From Polynucleobacter sp. JS-Safj-400b-B2 (GTDB lineage: Bacteria > Pseudomonadota > Gammaproteobacteria > Burkholderiales > Burkholderiaceae), in contig NZ_JACVPJ010000004.1 in the NCBI RefSeq assembly GCF_018881975.1, positions 266,290 through 320,051 on the forward strand: a stretch of DNA of 53,762 bases. Direction: 5' to 3'. Shown in pieces: positions 8,589-14,839 of the stretch. The stretch's first letter is position 1; each line of letters opens with the position of its first letter. The notes beneath the pieces were generated by a model. The model ran no database searches, was not told the origin of the DNA, and saw nothing but the letters and a program-made list of their open reading frames with translations. A program made the translations under genes and the position numbers.

Positions 8589-8774
8589 ATGATCAGAATT
8601 ATTAGCGCACGAGTTGTGCAGAAAAATTCCCGCGAAACGGACGCAATGGATTATGTAAAGCATGAAGTAACTGCGGTTTTGAATGGCAAAGAAGTTATTA
8701 CCCATTTAATGGCAACAGATCCAGTGCAAGCAATTCAGTTGGCACATTCGCTGCCAGAGAATGCTTGGAGTTAA
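8589..8774 (+). CDS. Hypothetical 61-residue protein
   Basis: ATG at 8589 has GAGGAGG 6 nt upstream, an unusually strong ribosome site that decides the start against the GTG at 8574. The product begins with a beta strand (MIRIISARVVQK), then a second strand and a helix ending 'DPVQAIQLAHSLPENAWS'. A beta-rich start with an Ala/Gln helix resembles the small protein at 12002, so both may have a similar small fold. Last gene of the L1 unit. Confidence 0.6.
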   Translation: MIRIISARVVQKNSRETDAMDYVKHEVTAVLNGKEVITHLMATDPVQAIQLAHSLPENAWS

Positions 8775-8783
8775 TAAAGAAAA

Positions 8784-8880
8784 GAAAGTCCTTCTGGGCT
8801 TTCTAATGTGGTTATGGACCATATTAGAAAGCTGCCGACCTCCTTTACAACCGCCATTTTATTGGCACGAAAGGAGATTC
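8784..8880 (+). promoter_or_regulatory. Structured leader copy L2 with alternative hairpins
   Basis: Hairpin A pairs 8784-8791 with 8796-8803 (8 bp, loop TTCT). Hairpin B pairs 8798-8812 with 8818-8832 (15 bp). The strand GCTTTC (8798-8803) is shared, so A and B exclude each other. Downstream, CTCCTTT (8840-8846) is perfectly complementary to AAAGGAG (8870-8876), the ribosome site of the methyltransferase gene, and encloses GCCA/TGGC (8853-8856 with 8863-8866). This is the clearest copy of the family. Confidence 0.7.
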
Positions 8881-10560
8881 ATGGAATTAGAAATTTTAGG
8901 TGAGGACGAGGCTTTTTTTGCGCCTACATCATCAGATGCGATTGATCATTTACTTGCCCAATACCGCCAAGAAGAGGCAGGAATCATGCGAGTACAGGAG
9001 GTTTTTGCTGCATCAGAGGTTAAATCAGCCCTGTACTTTTATCTTGACGGCAACAAGAATAAGGAAATTCACTATAACGCAAATAACTTAATTGACACCA
9101 TCTTTGACGTTAATTCTGCTAAAAACTCGCTAACCGCAGCTTACTGGAGCAAAGCGTTAGCATTAACTGACGTAGCTGATTTTATGCCCCAAAAAAGACG
9201 TGCGGAGTGGAATGAAGTGTTATCCGCTTGGCGAGGGCATAACTACAAGCGCGGGGAAAATCCAGACAAGGACATGCCTGAGTTTAATGAGGAATCGGTG
9301 CGATCCACTTTGCAGTCCTTGATGATCGCTCGCTCTAAATTCTTAGCTGAAAAGGTGGATGGCTGCTTTACGAAGTTATCGCGCCTGCATGTAACCAACC
9401 AGCCCGAGGGGTTTAGTAAGCGAATCATTATGTGGTACTCAAGCTACTCTGATTTAGGCATTTGGGGTCCGTACGCAAGCTATCAAGAGTGCGGTTATTT
9501 AAATGATCTGCGCTCCATCATTTCTCGCTTTATGGGTAATGAGGAAATTCCCCATGGGCAAACCTCTGATTTGATTGCCTCATTAATCAAGGCGGGTCGC
9601 TTTAATCAATGGGTTAGCCTTGATGGAAATGCACTTCGACTGAAGATCTTTAAAAAGGGAACTGCTCACCTAGAGCTGCACCCATTGATGGCGCAAAGGC
9701 TAAATTTGATTCTTGCTAGCCTGCATCCTCACGCCATCCCATCGGAATTTAGAGACAAGCCAGACCCAAAATTAGTGAAAGATTTTGGGCTTATGCAAAA
9801 ACCGCTGGCGGTCAACGTCATTAGTGTGATCAACAAAATTCTTGAGACTAAAACCAAAGGTATGGATGAAGTAAGGTCATTTCCTTTACATGAATCGAGA
9901 AGTTTTGGTGAGTCTCATTTTGCTGTTGACGAAGCTTTATCAGTGCTAGCAAGATTGGGTGGCGTAATTGAGGGTGGCAGCATCACATTTGATTATGACA
10001 TTTGCAGTTTAGTGCTAAACGAGATCAACTTCACGCGCTGCGTCCCGGAAACTAAGTCGCATCAGTTCTATCCAACGCCGAGTGATTTATCTAAAGCGGC
10101 AATGGACCTGCTTCAGGTCACTCCAAATAATTCAATTTTGGAGCCAAGCGCTGGTGTTGGTGGATTGTTGCAGCATCTCCCTGGGCGCATGGCAGCAAAT
10201 GTGACTTGTGTTGAGGTGGCTAAATTGCATTGCTCCGTTTTAGAGCGAAAAGGGTATGGCCATGTGGTTTGCGATGATTTCCTGTCTTTTGCGAAAAAGA
10301 CAAATTATCGCTGGGACCGCATCATCATGAATCCACCGTTCTCAGATGGTCGTGCGATGCTGCACTTAAACGCTGCCATTAGACTTTTGAAGGATGGCGG
10401 AAAGCTGGTAGCAATATTGCCAGCAGGAGCCAAAAATAAGTTCAGCGCCGAAGGTTGCGACGTGGTGTATTCCTCGCCCATTGATAGCGCCTTTGCCGAT
10501 GCAAGTGTTTCTGTCGTTATTTGCTCTGTAGTTAAGAAAGCAATGGCTATGGCCGCCTAA
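8881..10560 (+). CDS. DUF4942-type N6-adenine DNA methyltransferase
   Basis: 559 residues from the ATG at 8881, which directly follows AAGGAG in leader L2; an in-frame start 120 nt upstream lies in the leader and is rejected. Residues 10-270 look like the DUF4942 region known to precede methyltransferase domains in phage and plasmid proteins. The C-terminal 150 residues form a class-I SAM methyltransferase: motif I ILEPSAGVGG (about 419-428) and catalytic motif IV NPPF (about 484-487). NPPF marks N6-adenine enzymes. No restriction gene is next to it, so it may protect the element DNA from host restriction, or act in regulation (inference). Confidence 0.85.
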   Translation: MELEILGEDEAFFAPTSSDAIDHLLAQYRQEEAGIMRVQEVFAASEVKSALYFYLDGNKNKEIHYNANNLIDTIFDVNSAKNSLTAAYWSKALALTDVADFMPQKRRAEWNEVLSAWRGHNYKRGENPDKDMPEFNEESVRSTLQSLMIARSKFLAEKVDGCFTKLSRLHVTNQPEGFSKRIIMWYSSYSDLGIWGPYASYQECGYLNDLRSIISRFMGNEEIPHGQTSDLIASLIKAGRFNQWVSLDGNALRLKIFKKGTAHLELHPLMAQRLNLILASLHPHAIPSEFRDKPDPKLVKDFGLMQKPLAVNVISVINKILETKTKGMDEVRSFPLHESRSFGESHFAVDEALSVLARLGGVIEGGSITFDYDICSLVLNEINFTRCVPETKSHQFYPTPSDLSKAAMDLLQVTPNNSILEPSAGVGGLLQHLPGRMAANVTCVEVAKLHCSVLERKGYGHVVCDDFLSFAKKTNYRWDRIIMNPPFSDGRAMLHLNAAIRLLKDGGKLVAILPAGAKNKFSAEGCDVVYSSPIDSAFADASVSVVICSVVKKAMAMAA

Positions 10561-10590
10561 TTGTTAACTTAACTATTATTTTTTATTTTA

Positions 10591-10689
10591 GATTGCCCCT
10601 ACGGGGGCTTTCTAATGTGTATACCGCGCATTAGAAAGCTTCTGAGCCCTTTTATTAACAGCCATGTTTTTGGCATGAAAGGCAAACAA
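10591..10689 (+). promoter_or_regulatory. Structured leader copy L3 with alternative hairpins
   Basis: Hairpin A: GCCCC (10595-10599) with GGGGC (10604-10608). Hairpin B: GCTTTCTAATG (10607-10617) with CATTAGAAAGC (10629-10639), extended by two more pairs. The two share bases 10607-10608 and the flanking CTTTC. The anti-SD CCTTTT (10648-10653) faces GAAAGG (10677-10682) and encloses GCCA/TGGC (10661-10664 with 10671-10674). It lies in front of the ATG at 10690. Confidence 0.68.
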
Positions 10690-10962
10690 ATGAGGAATGT
10701 AATTTCGGTTGACGTTTTAGAGGTGGCTAAGTCAATAACCGGAATCTCAGAATTAACAATTCGCACAAAAGAAGCCCATAGAGGCGGTAATTTGTACTTT
10801 TGTGATGGTCCCAAAAAAATGGGGCTGGTGTTGGTGATTCATGTAGATGATTGCGGTGGTTATACAGCAATGGATGATGCAGGCTCACGTAAAACTGGGC
10901 ATCTTGCTGATTTTGAAATTGCGGTTAATAGAACCCCATTAGCCGATTTGAATGTTCATTAA
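10690..10962 (+). CDS. Hypothetical 90-residue protein
   Basis: The start at ATG 10690 is set by the GAAAGG site of leader L3, 7 nt upstream; an ORF start 75 nt earlier lies inside the leader hairpin. The product is small and soluble with strands in the middle (GLVLVIHVDDCGG) and no TM segment. No recognised domain. It is the only gene of its unit, flanked by leaders L3 and L4. Confidence 0.6.
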   Translation: MRNVISVDVLEVAKSITGISELTIRTKEAHRGGNLYFCDGPKKMGLVLVIHVDDCGGYTAMDDAGSRKTGHLADFEIAVNRTPLADLNVH

Positions 10963-10971
10963 CAAATGAAC

Positions 10972-11079
10972 GGAAAGCCACTTTAGGGCTTTCCAATGCT
11001 TTTACCTTATATAGGCATTGGAAAGTCTTAACCCTCTTAATAACAGCCATTTATTTTGGCATTGAAAGGGAGTGTGTGT
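10972..11079 (+). promoter_or_regulatory. Structured leader copy L4 with compensatory base changes
   Basis: Hairpin A: GGAAAGCC (10972-10979) with GGCTTTCC (10987-10994). Hairpin B: CTTTCCAATGC (10989-10999) with GCATTGGAAAG (11015-11025). Compared with the other copies the shared strand reads CTTTCC in place of CTTTCT, and both partner strands have changed in step (GGAAAG and GGAAAG). The SD stem is CCCT/AGGG plus TTAA/TTGA with one mismatch (11032-11040 with 11062-11070) around GCCA/TGGC (11046-11049 with 11057-11060). Confidence 0.7.
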
Positions 11080-12009
11080 ATGGTAAAGAACGATATCGTC
11101 ATTAATTGCGATGACATTATGAGCACCAATGGCGACGATGTTCAGCCAGAGTTCGTAGAAATGCAGTTTAACGAAGGCTCGTTAAAAACTATTGCCAGAG
11201 CCATTTTGGTTTTACAAGAGAATAAGGATTTTAATTCGATCGTAGTAACCAATCTCAGCTGGAGCGTAAATGAAGATTACTCAGGCAAAGACAGAAATGG
11301 CAAGCTCATTATCTGGCTTAGCAATGGTAAGCCTAGGTTTACATTCCGATTTACCAATGATTGGACTGGCACAGAGTATTTTGTCGATTTATTAGATGAA
11401 ATCGCCGAGCCATTAATCAACGCCGGCCCACTTGGTAAAAATTGGGTAGAGTATGAGGATCTTTTTGCATGGTATGGCGAGGAGAACGCGGATAAATTGT
11501 TTGATGCATTTAAGGCCACCAAACCAACTTCTGAGATAAGTCCTGATTTTGCGCGGCAAGTTATTGCCAAGCTACCAGAATGGGATATTCAGATCGAAAA
11601 AATCGATTGGGGCCTTGAATCTGAAGACTCTGATACTAACTTGCAGTGGTGTGAGCAATGCAAATTAAGCATTCCTCTAATTAATGCGCAAGTATTTATT
11701 GAGGTTGGCGATAACCACTATTACGTTTGCATTGAAACCGCGGACGGCAATCGAGAGGATGAAACTTTTAGACATTGGGAACGTATTCCTGAGTTTATTC
11801 AAAAAGTTCTGGTGGAAGATGCTGCGCCTGTATATGCCAGATTGGTTTTTGATGACCAACGAGAGTTTCAATTTGGCCTCCTTACCTACACGGATCCGTT
11901 ATGCACAGATCAATTGGATGATTTTTGGCATAGCTCAAGCGAGGACAGGGAGCGCTCTGTTTCTGCCTGGGGCTACGTATTAATTAATAAAGGAGAAAGC
12001 AATGCCTAA
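11080..12009 (+). CDS. Hypothetical 309-residue acidic protein
   Basis: The ATG at 11080 follows GAAAGGGAG of leader L4 with 7-nt spacing. The product is acidic and soluble, with many Trp and Tyr in the first half ('LSWSVNEDYSGKDRNGKLII', 'RFTFRFTNDWTGTEYFVDLL') and a second beta-rich half with a CxxC pair (WCEQCKLS). No signal peptide, no TM segment, no nucleotide-binding motif seen. I do not recognise the family; the first half vaguely recalls large plasmid 'conserved hypothetical' proteins. A small gene overlaps its end by 8 bp. Confidence 0.65.
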   Translation: MVKNDIVINCDDIMSTNGDDVQPEFVEMQFNEGSLKTIARAILVLQENKDFNSIVVTNLSWSVNEDYSGKDRNGKLIIWLSNGKPRFTFRFTNDWTGTEYFVDLLDEIAEPLINAGPLGKNWVEYEDLFAWYGEENADKLFDAFKATKPTSEISPDFARQVIAKLPEWDIQIEKIDWGLESEDSDTNLQWCEQCKLSIPLINAQVFIEVGDNHYYVCIETADGNREDETFRHWERIPEFIQKVLVEDAAPVYARLVFDDQREFQFGLLTYTDPLCTDQLDDFWHSSSEDRERSVSAWGYVLINKGESNA

Positions 12010-12163
12010 ATTTAGGGTATTGGCAAAAGAGGTCATTTACTACGAGGCAATAGTTGAAGCCGCATCAGAAGATGAGGCGAAACAATTTGCCGCTAATAAC
12101 GATGAGTTATTTGTTGAAAATGACTCATCTGGAATCAAGATTTCAGAAGCCGAAAAATTGTAG
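12002..12163 (+). CDS. Small 53-residue protein, DpnD/PcfM-like fold
   Basis: ATG at 12002 with AAAGGAG 6-12 nt upstream, overlapping the preceding gene by 8 bp. The sequence reads as beta strand (FRVLAKEVIYYEAIVEA), helix with the Glu/Ala pattern SEDEAKQFAANN, then another strand. That strand-Glu/Ala-helix pattern is typical of small DpnD/PcfM-like plasmid proteins that occur singly or fused to many domains. The resemblance is by eye. Function unknown. Confidence 0.6.
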   Translation: MPKFRVLAKEVIYYEAIVEAASEDEAKQFAANNDELFVENDSSGIKISEAEKL

Positions 12164-12167
12164 CAAT

Positions 12168-12270
12168 GAAAGCCCTTCGGGGCTTTCTAATGGATCTTAC
12201 GAGATTTATTAGAAAGCCAAATGGCACCCTTCATTAACCGCCTCAGCAGAGGCATTGAAAGGGGATAAAA
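12168..12270 (+). promoter_or_regulatory. Structured leader copy L5 with alternative hairpins
   Basis: Hairpin A: GAAAGCCC (12168-12175) with GGGCTTTC (12180-12187), closed by a TTCG tetraloop. Hairpin B: 12181-12197 with 12202-12218, 17 pairs including two G-T, loop TACG. The two share GGCTTTC. The anti-SD CCCTT (12227-12231) pairs with AAGGG (12259-12263). Here the inner mini-hairpin is GCCTC/GAGGC (12240-12244 with 12249-12253) in place of GCCA/TGGC, which keeps the structure with new bases. Confidence 0.7.
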
Positions 12271-12462
12271 ATGATTCAAATAGATACGGCGCAAGCCATC
12301 TACGATAAAGGCGGGAAAGCTGCAATTTTTGATGCAGTTAATTCTGGACGTCTCGATAGTAAAGGCTTTGGCTATTGCTCTGGATGTGAGGATTACACGC
12401 CTGCAGATAAAGACCGTAACTGCATTTGCTGCGGTCTGACTGTTTTTAGGGAGGTTTTATGA
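12271..12462 (+). CDS. Small zinc-ribbon-like protein (63 residues)
   Basis: Starts at ATG 12271 after GAAAGGGG of leader L5. The N-terminal 30 residues look helical ('AQAIYDKGGKAAIFDAVNSG'), then come paired cysteines CSGC (37-40) and CICC (52-55), which would form a zinc knuckle or ribbon. The stop overlaps the next ATG (ATGA). A nucleic-acid-binding or adaptor role is plausible from the zinc ribbon; not shown. Confidence 0.6.
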   Translation: MIQIDTAQAIYDKGGKAAIFDAVNSGRLDSKGFGYCSGCEDYTPADKDRNCICCGLTVFREVL

Positions 12463-13400
12463 GCCCAGATTATGGCCAGTGGAAGCCTATAGAAACCGTT
12501 CCGGATGAGGGTAATTTTTTGTTTTACATACCAACAGAACGGGATGCGCAAGATGATGGCATTTACGAGGGCTCGCGCACTAAAACTGGGCAAGGAAAGA
12601 TCCTCACGATCATAGGTCAACTATTTGACTTTGATCGCGGCCCTGCTAGCCATTGGATGGAGAAGCCATCTCCTCCCGAGCCCGAAACCTCAACACCTAA
12701 TTTTGTAAATTTAGACAGATGGGTTGTTTATTTACAAAATAAGCGTCATGGGGACGAGGATTGGAAGCGAACCTTTTGCTGTCTTGCTGAAAATGAAAGG
12801 CACGCCAGAGAGCAAGCAACATCAAATGATTCTGAGTGTTGGGAAATTATTCGTTGCGAGTTGGCTCCACCGCAAAATTTTGATGAATTCCTAGAGGTTT
12901 ATGGTTTTGTTGAAAATGCAGGCAAGTTTGCTTGTGGTGGCTCGATTGACGACAAGTCCTACGGCTGGGAAACCTTCTCGCCGGACATTGATGAAGTGGT
13001 CAAGATAGCGAACTCAGAGCCGGGCAGGGTGCATACGGTAGTTGATGGTGACGATGGCAGGCTTTGGCTTACCAGCGGCTACCACCTAGTTAACCGTGTG
13101 TTTTATATCATCACCCAAAAACCCTATCTTGGCCCTGATTTTGATATCCCATGTGAAGACCCAAAAGACTTTAATCGCCTTGATTTTGAGGCTTTTAAAG
13201 CTGTAGATTTAGATGAGGATATTTACTGGGCAGAGAATGGTGGATATTATGATAAACAGGCGTTTCTTGACCTTGCAAAGGGCAGCGAGGAGCTTGCGTA
13301 TCGGATTTATTCGTTATGCGAATGGCAATGTCCAGAAACGGTCATTGATGAGGATCTTCGCGAAGATATTGAAGATTGCGCGTTTCCAGGTTTTAGATAA
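12459..13400 (+). CDS. DUF551-like N-terminal domain, hypothetical 313-residue protein
   Basis: ATG overlaps the previous stop and has GGAGG 5 nt upstream. The first 70 residues ('QWKPIETVPDEGNFLFYIP' and 'HWMEKPSPPEPE') match the pattern of DUF551, a small domain common in phage and plasmid proteins. The rest is acidic and unfamiliar; the last 70 residues include 'SLCEWQCPETVIDEDL', a phrase I associate with plasmid-borne hypothetical proteins. No TM segment. It closes the leader-controlled array and is followed by a terminator. Confidence 0.6.
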   Translation: MSPDYGQWKPIETVPDEGNFLFYIPTERDAQDDGIYEGSRTKTGQGKILTIIGQLFDFDRGPASHWMEKPSPPEPETSTPNFVNLDRWVVYLQNKRHGDEDWKRTFCCLAENERHAREQATSNDSECWEIIRCELAPPQNFDEFLEVYGFVENAGKFACGGSIDDKSYGWETFSPDIDEVVKIANSEPGRVHTVVDGDDGRLWLTSGYHLVNRVFYIITQKPYLGPDFDIPCEDPKDFNRLDFEAFKAVDLDEDIYWAENGGYYDKQAFLDLAKGSEELAYRIYSLCEWQCPETVIDEDLREDIEDCAFPGFR

Positions 13401-13414
13401 AGCGGTTCAGCAGC

Positions 13415-13450
13415 AAAACAAACGCCCCGGCCATTACGGCGGGGCGTTTT
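13415..13450. terminator. Bidirectional intrinsic terminator
   Basis: ACGCCCC (13422-13428) pairs with GGGGCGT (13441-13447); GCC/GGC pairs extend the stem inside. The plus side is followed by TTTT, and the minus side by a T-rich stretch. It lies between the convergent genes ending at 13400 (+) and 13490 (-). Confidence 0.75.
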
Positions 13451-13489
13451 CTATAGGTAATTTAATACGCCTATTAAACTGGCTGCCAC

Positions 13490-13684
13490 TTAGTTTGCTT
13501 CGCGTTGCCTCCGAAGCTCGGACGCAGGGATGCGAGTAATTTTGCCGTTAATGACGGTCACTATGGCGGTGTTTGTTTGAATCGCTAGATCAATCGCAGC
13601 TTTGCCTGCTCGTTGCATAGCGTTATAGGATCCTGCGATATCAGGGTCTGTGGAATTGCGGATGTCTTTAACAGGGGATCTCAT
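13490..13684 (-). CDS. Putative antitoxin or partner of the zeta-type kinase
   Basis: 64 residues from the ATG at 13684 (a TTG at 13690 is also in frame). The product is small, with a predicted helical N-terminus, a strand 'TAIVTVINGKITRIPASELR' and a basic tail. It starts 2 nt after the kinase stop, so the two are co-translated. Small downstream partners are typical of toxin-antitoxin modules built on COG4185-type zeta kinases, where the order is toxin then partner. The antitoxin role is inferred from position only. Confidence 0.55.
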   Translation of the reverse strand: MRSPVKDIRNSTDPDIAGSYNAMQRAGKAAIDLAIQTNTAIVTVINGKITRIPASELRRQREAN

Positions 13685-13686
13685 AT

Positions 13687-14199
13687 TCAACCCAAATCAA
13701 TTTGCTCTGGAGGCGTGGTATCGCCGTTAAGTAATACCCATGAGTTTACCGCTTTTTGATAGCGTGATAAATTCTCTATGCCTGACGTATACCGCCTGCG
13801 AATAACATCCTCGGGAATGTGATGTCCGCCTTGAGTGACACGCTCTGCAACACGCGAAATGGCCACCTCTGGGGAGCTAAGGGCAATAAACCAAAGCTTG
13901 ACTATATAACCCATTTTTCCCCACTCTTTAATACGCTGGAGGTAATGAACCCCAGATAAAGTGGTTTCAAAAGCAAAATTTTCACCTGCTTGAGTACATT
14001 CATCTATCTCTTTTAACATCAATCTTGCCGCTTTGAATGATACTGATTCAGGGTTAAATGGCGCTAAACCAGCAGCAATGAGGTCAGCATTAATAAAGCG
14101 AAAAGTATGGGCTTCTAGAGGTAGAAAATTTTTAGCGAAAGTAGTCTTCCCAGCCCCATTGGGGCCAGCGATAATAATAATTTTCTTTTCAAAATCCAT
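13687..14199 (-). CDS. Zeta-toxin-family kinase (COG4185-like)
   Basis: 170 residues. Walker A GPNGAGKT (12-19), the aspartate of 'RFINADLIAAGL' and the Arg-rich lid 'IRRRYTSGIENL' are typical of zeta/AAA_33 kinases. Plasmid zeta toxins phosphorylate UDP-N-acetylglucosamine; COG4185 members are a related small group whose substrate is less clear. Length matches the family. It forms a two-gene unit with the gene just downstream and is probably a toxin-antitoxin module of the mobile region. Confidence 0.85.
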   Translation of the reverse strand: MDFEKKIIIIAGPNGAGKTTFAKNFLPLEAHTFRFINADLIAAGLAPFNPESVSFKAARLMLKEIDECTQAGENFAFETTLSGVHYLQRIKEWGKMGYIVKLWFIALSSPEVAISRVAERVTQGGHHIPEDVIRRRYTSGIENLSRYQKAVNSWVLLNGDTTPPEQIDLG

Positions 14200-14209
14200 A
14201 TTGCAATAT
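14198..14209. promoter_or_regulatory. 12-bp palindrome over the kinase start codon
   Basis: ATATTGCAATAT is a perfect palindrome that overlaps the start codon of the zeta-type kinase. It could be an operator for autoregulation, or a structure that affects initiation. AT-rich palindromes of this size also arise by chance, so confidence is low. Confidence 0.3.
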
Positions 14210-14245
14210 TACAGCTCCACCTAAGCCCATCAAAAGAGTGCGTTG

Positions 14246-14318
14246 TGGAGCGGCGACGGGAATCGAACCCACATTATTGGCTTGGAAAGCCAGAGTTCTG
14301 CCATTGAACTACGCCCGC
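14246..14318 (-). tRNA. tRNA-Gly (anticodon TCC), acceptor stem one base short
   Basis: The cloverleaf is readable on the minus strand: 5' GCGGGCG, D-arm with TAGTTCAATGGCAGAA, anticodon loop TTTCCAA in a TGGC/GCCA stem, T-arm GTGGG-TTCGATT-CCCGT, and encoded CCA. The 3' acceptor strand reads CGCCGC before the discriminator T, while the 5' strand GCGGGCG needs CGCCCGC, so one C is missing. Total length is 73 in place of the usual 74 for this isoacceptor. It sits between element genes, 8 bp from the gene ending at 14327. Confidence 0.8.
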
Positions 14319-14326
14319 ATATTGAG

Positions 14327-14794
14327 TTACCCCGCTGAAGCGTAACCAGATGAAAGTAATCTCAAGTCTTCATTGAGACTTTCCGCGCCCATTGGTCGGT
14401 ATATTGCGCTGGAGAGAATAGCGTGTGCAGCCTCAGCCGGCAAGGATGATGTAAAACTAACCTGCTGATCCGAAACAAAGGCTTTGTTGCTATTAGCCGC
14501 GGCGGCAAGCACGGACAGTAGCTCCGAACCTCTTCGCGCACGAACTCCCGTCATATGAAACCCATCAAACACAATCACAATATCTTCCAACGCTTCAGAT
14601 AGCGAAAACCTGAGAAAACCAACAACAAGAGGAAAATTAGTGGGAAGAAAGTCAGCCTCGCCGACGGAGCTATCTTCAGAGCTTAAGGTTCTAACAAAAT
14701 AAGATTCAATGCACTCCGGTTTATTCATGAGCTCAATTAAATTATCAGCTGCGTCACGAGTGTTGGTCGCATGCTTAAGGCGCAAGTAGTGCAT
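14327..14794 (-). CDS. Hypothetical 155-residue protein
   Basis: ATG at 14794 follows an AAGGAAAG ribosome site at good spacing. The product is soluble with a beta strand 'EDIVIVFDGFHMTGVRAR' in the middle and Ala/Ser-rich helices at the C-terminus. No signal peptide and no motif that I recognise. It lies downstream of the methyltransferase gene on the same strand with a 45-bp gap, so the two could be one unit, and it ends 8 bp from the tRNA-Gly. Confidence 0.6.
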   Translation of the reverse strand: MHYLRLKHATNTRDAADNLIELMNKPECIESYFVRTLSSEDSSVGEADFLPTNFPLVVGFLRFSLSEALEDIVIVFDGFHMTGVRARRGSELLSVLAAAANSNKAFVSDQQVSFTSSLPAEAAHAILSSAIYRPMGAESLNEDLRLLSSGYASAG

Positions 14795-14839
14795 ATGGAA
14801 CTTTCCTTTATTTGGGTTGAATTAACTCTTCAGCAATAC

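Noticed and set aside
8761..8880. Start of the DUF4942 methyltransferase at 8761
   Set aside because: The added 40 residues would be translated from the leader hairpins, and there is a strong SD before the ATG at 8881.
7901..12253. The hairpins between small genes as integron attC sites (gene cassette array)
   Set aside because: They sit in front of ribosome sites with the SD as one strand, lack the GTTRRRY/RYYYAAC core pair, and cassette genes do not need SD pairing. The recombinase at 29000 lacks the extra integron-integrase segment as far as I can see.
14327..14794. The 155-residue gene as part of the zeta-kinase module
   Set aside because: The tRNA-Gly lies between them and the gene is closer to the methyltransferase upstream.
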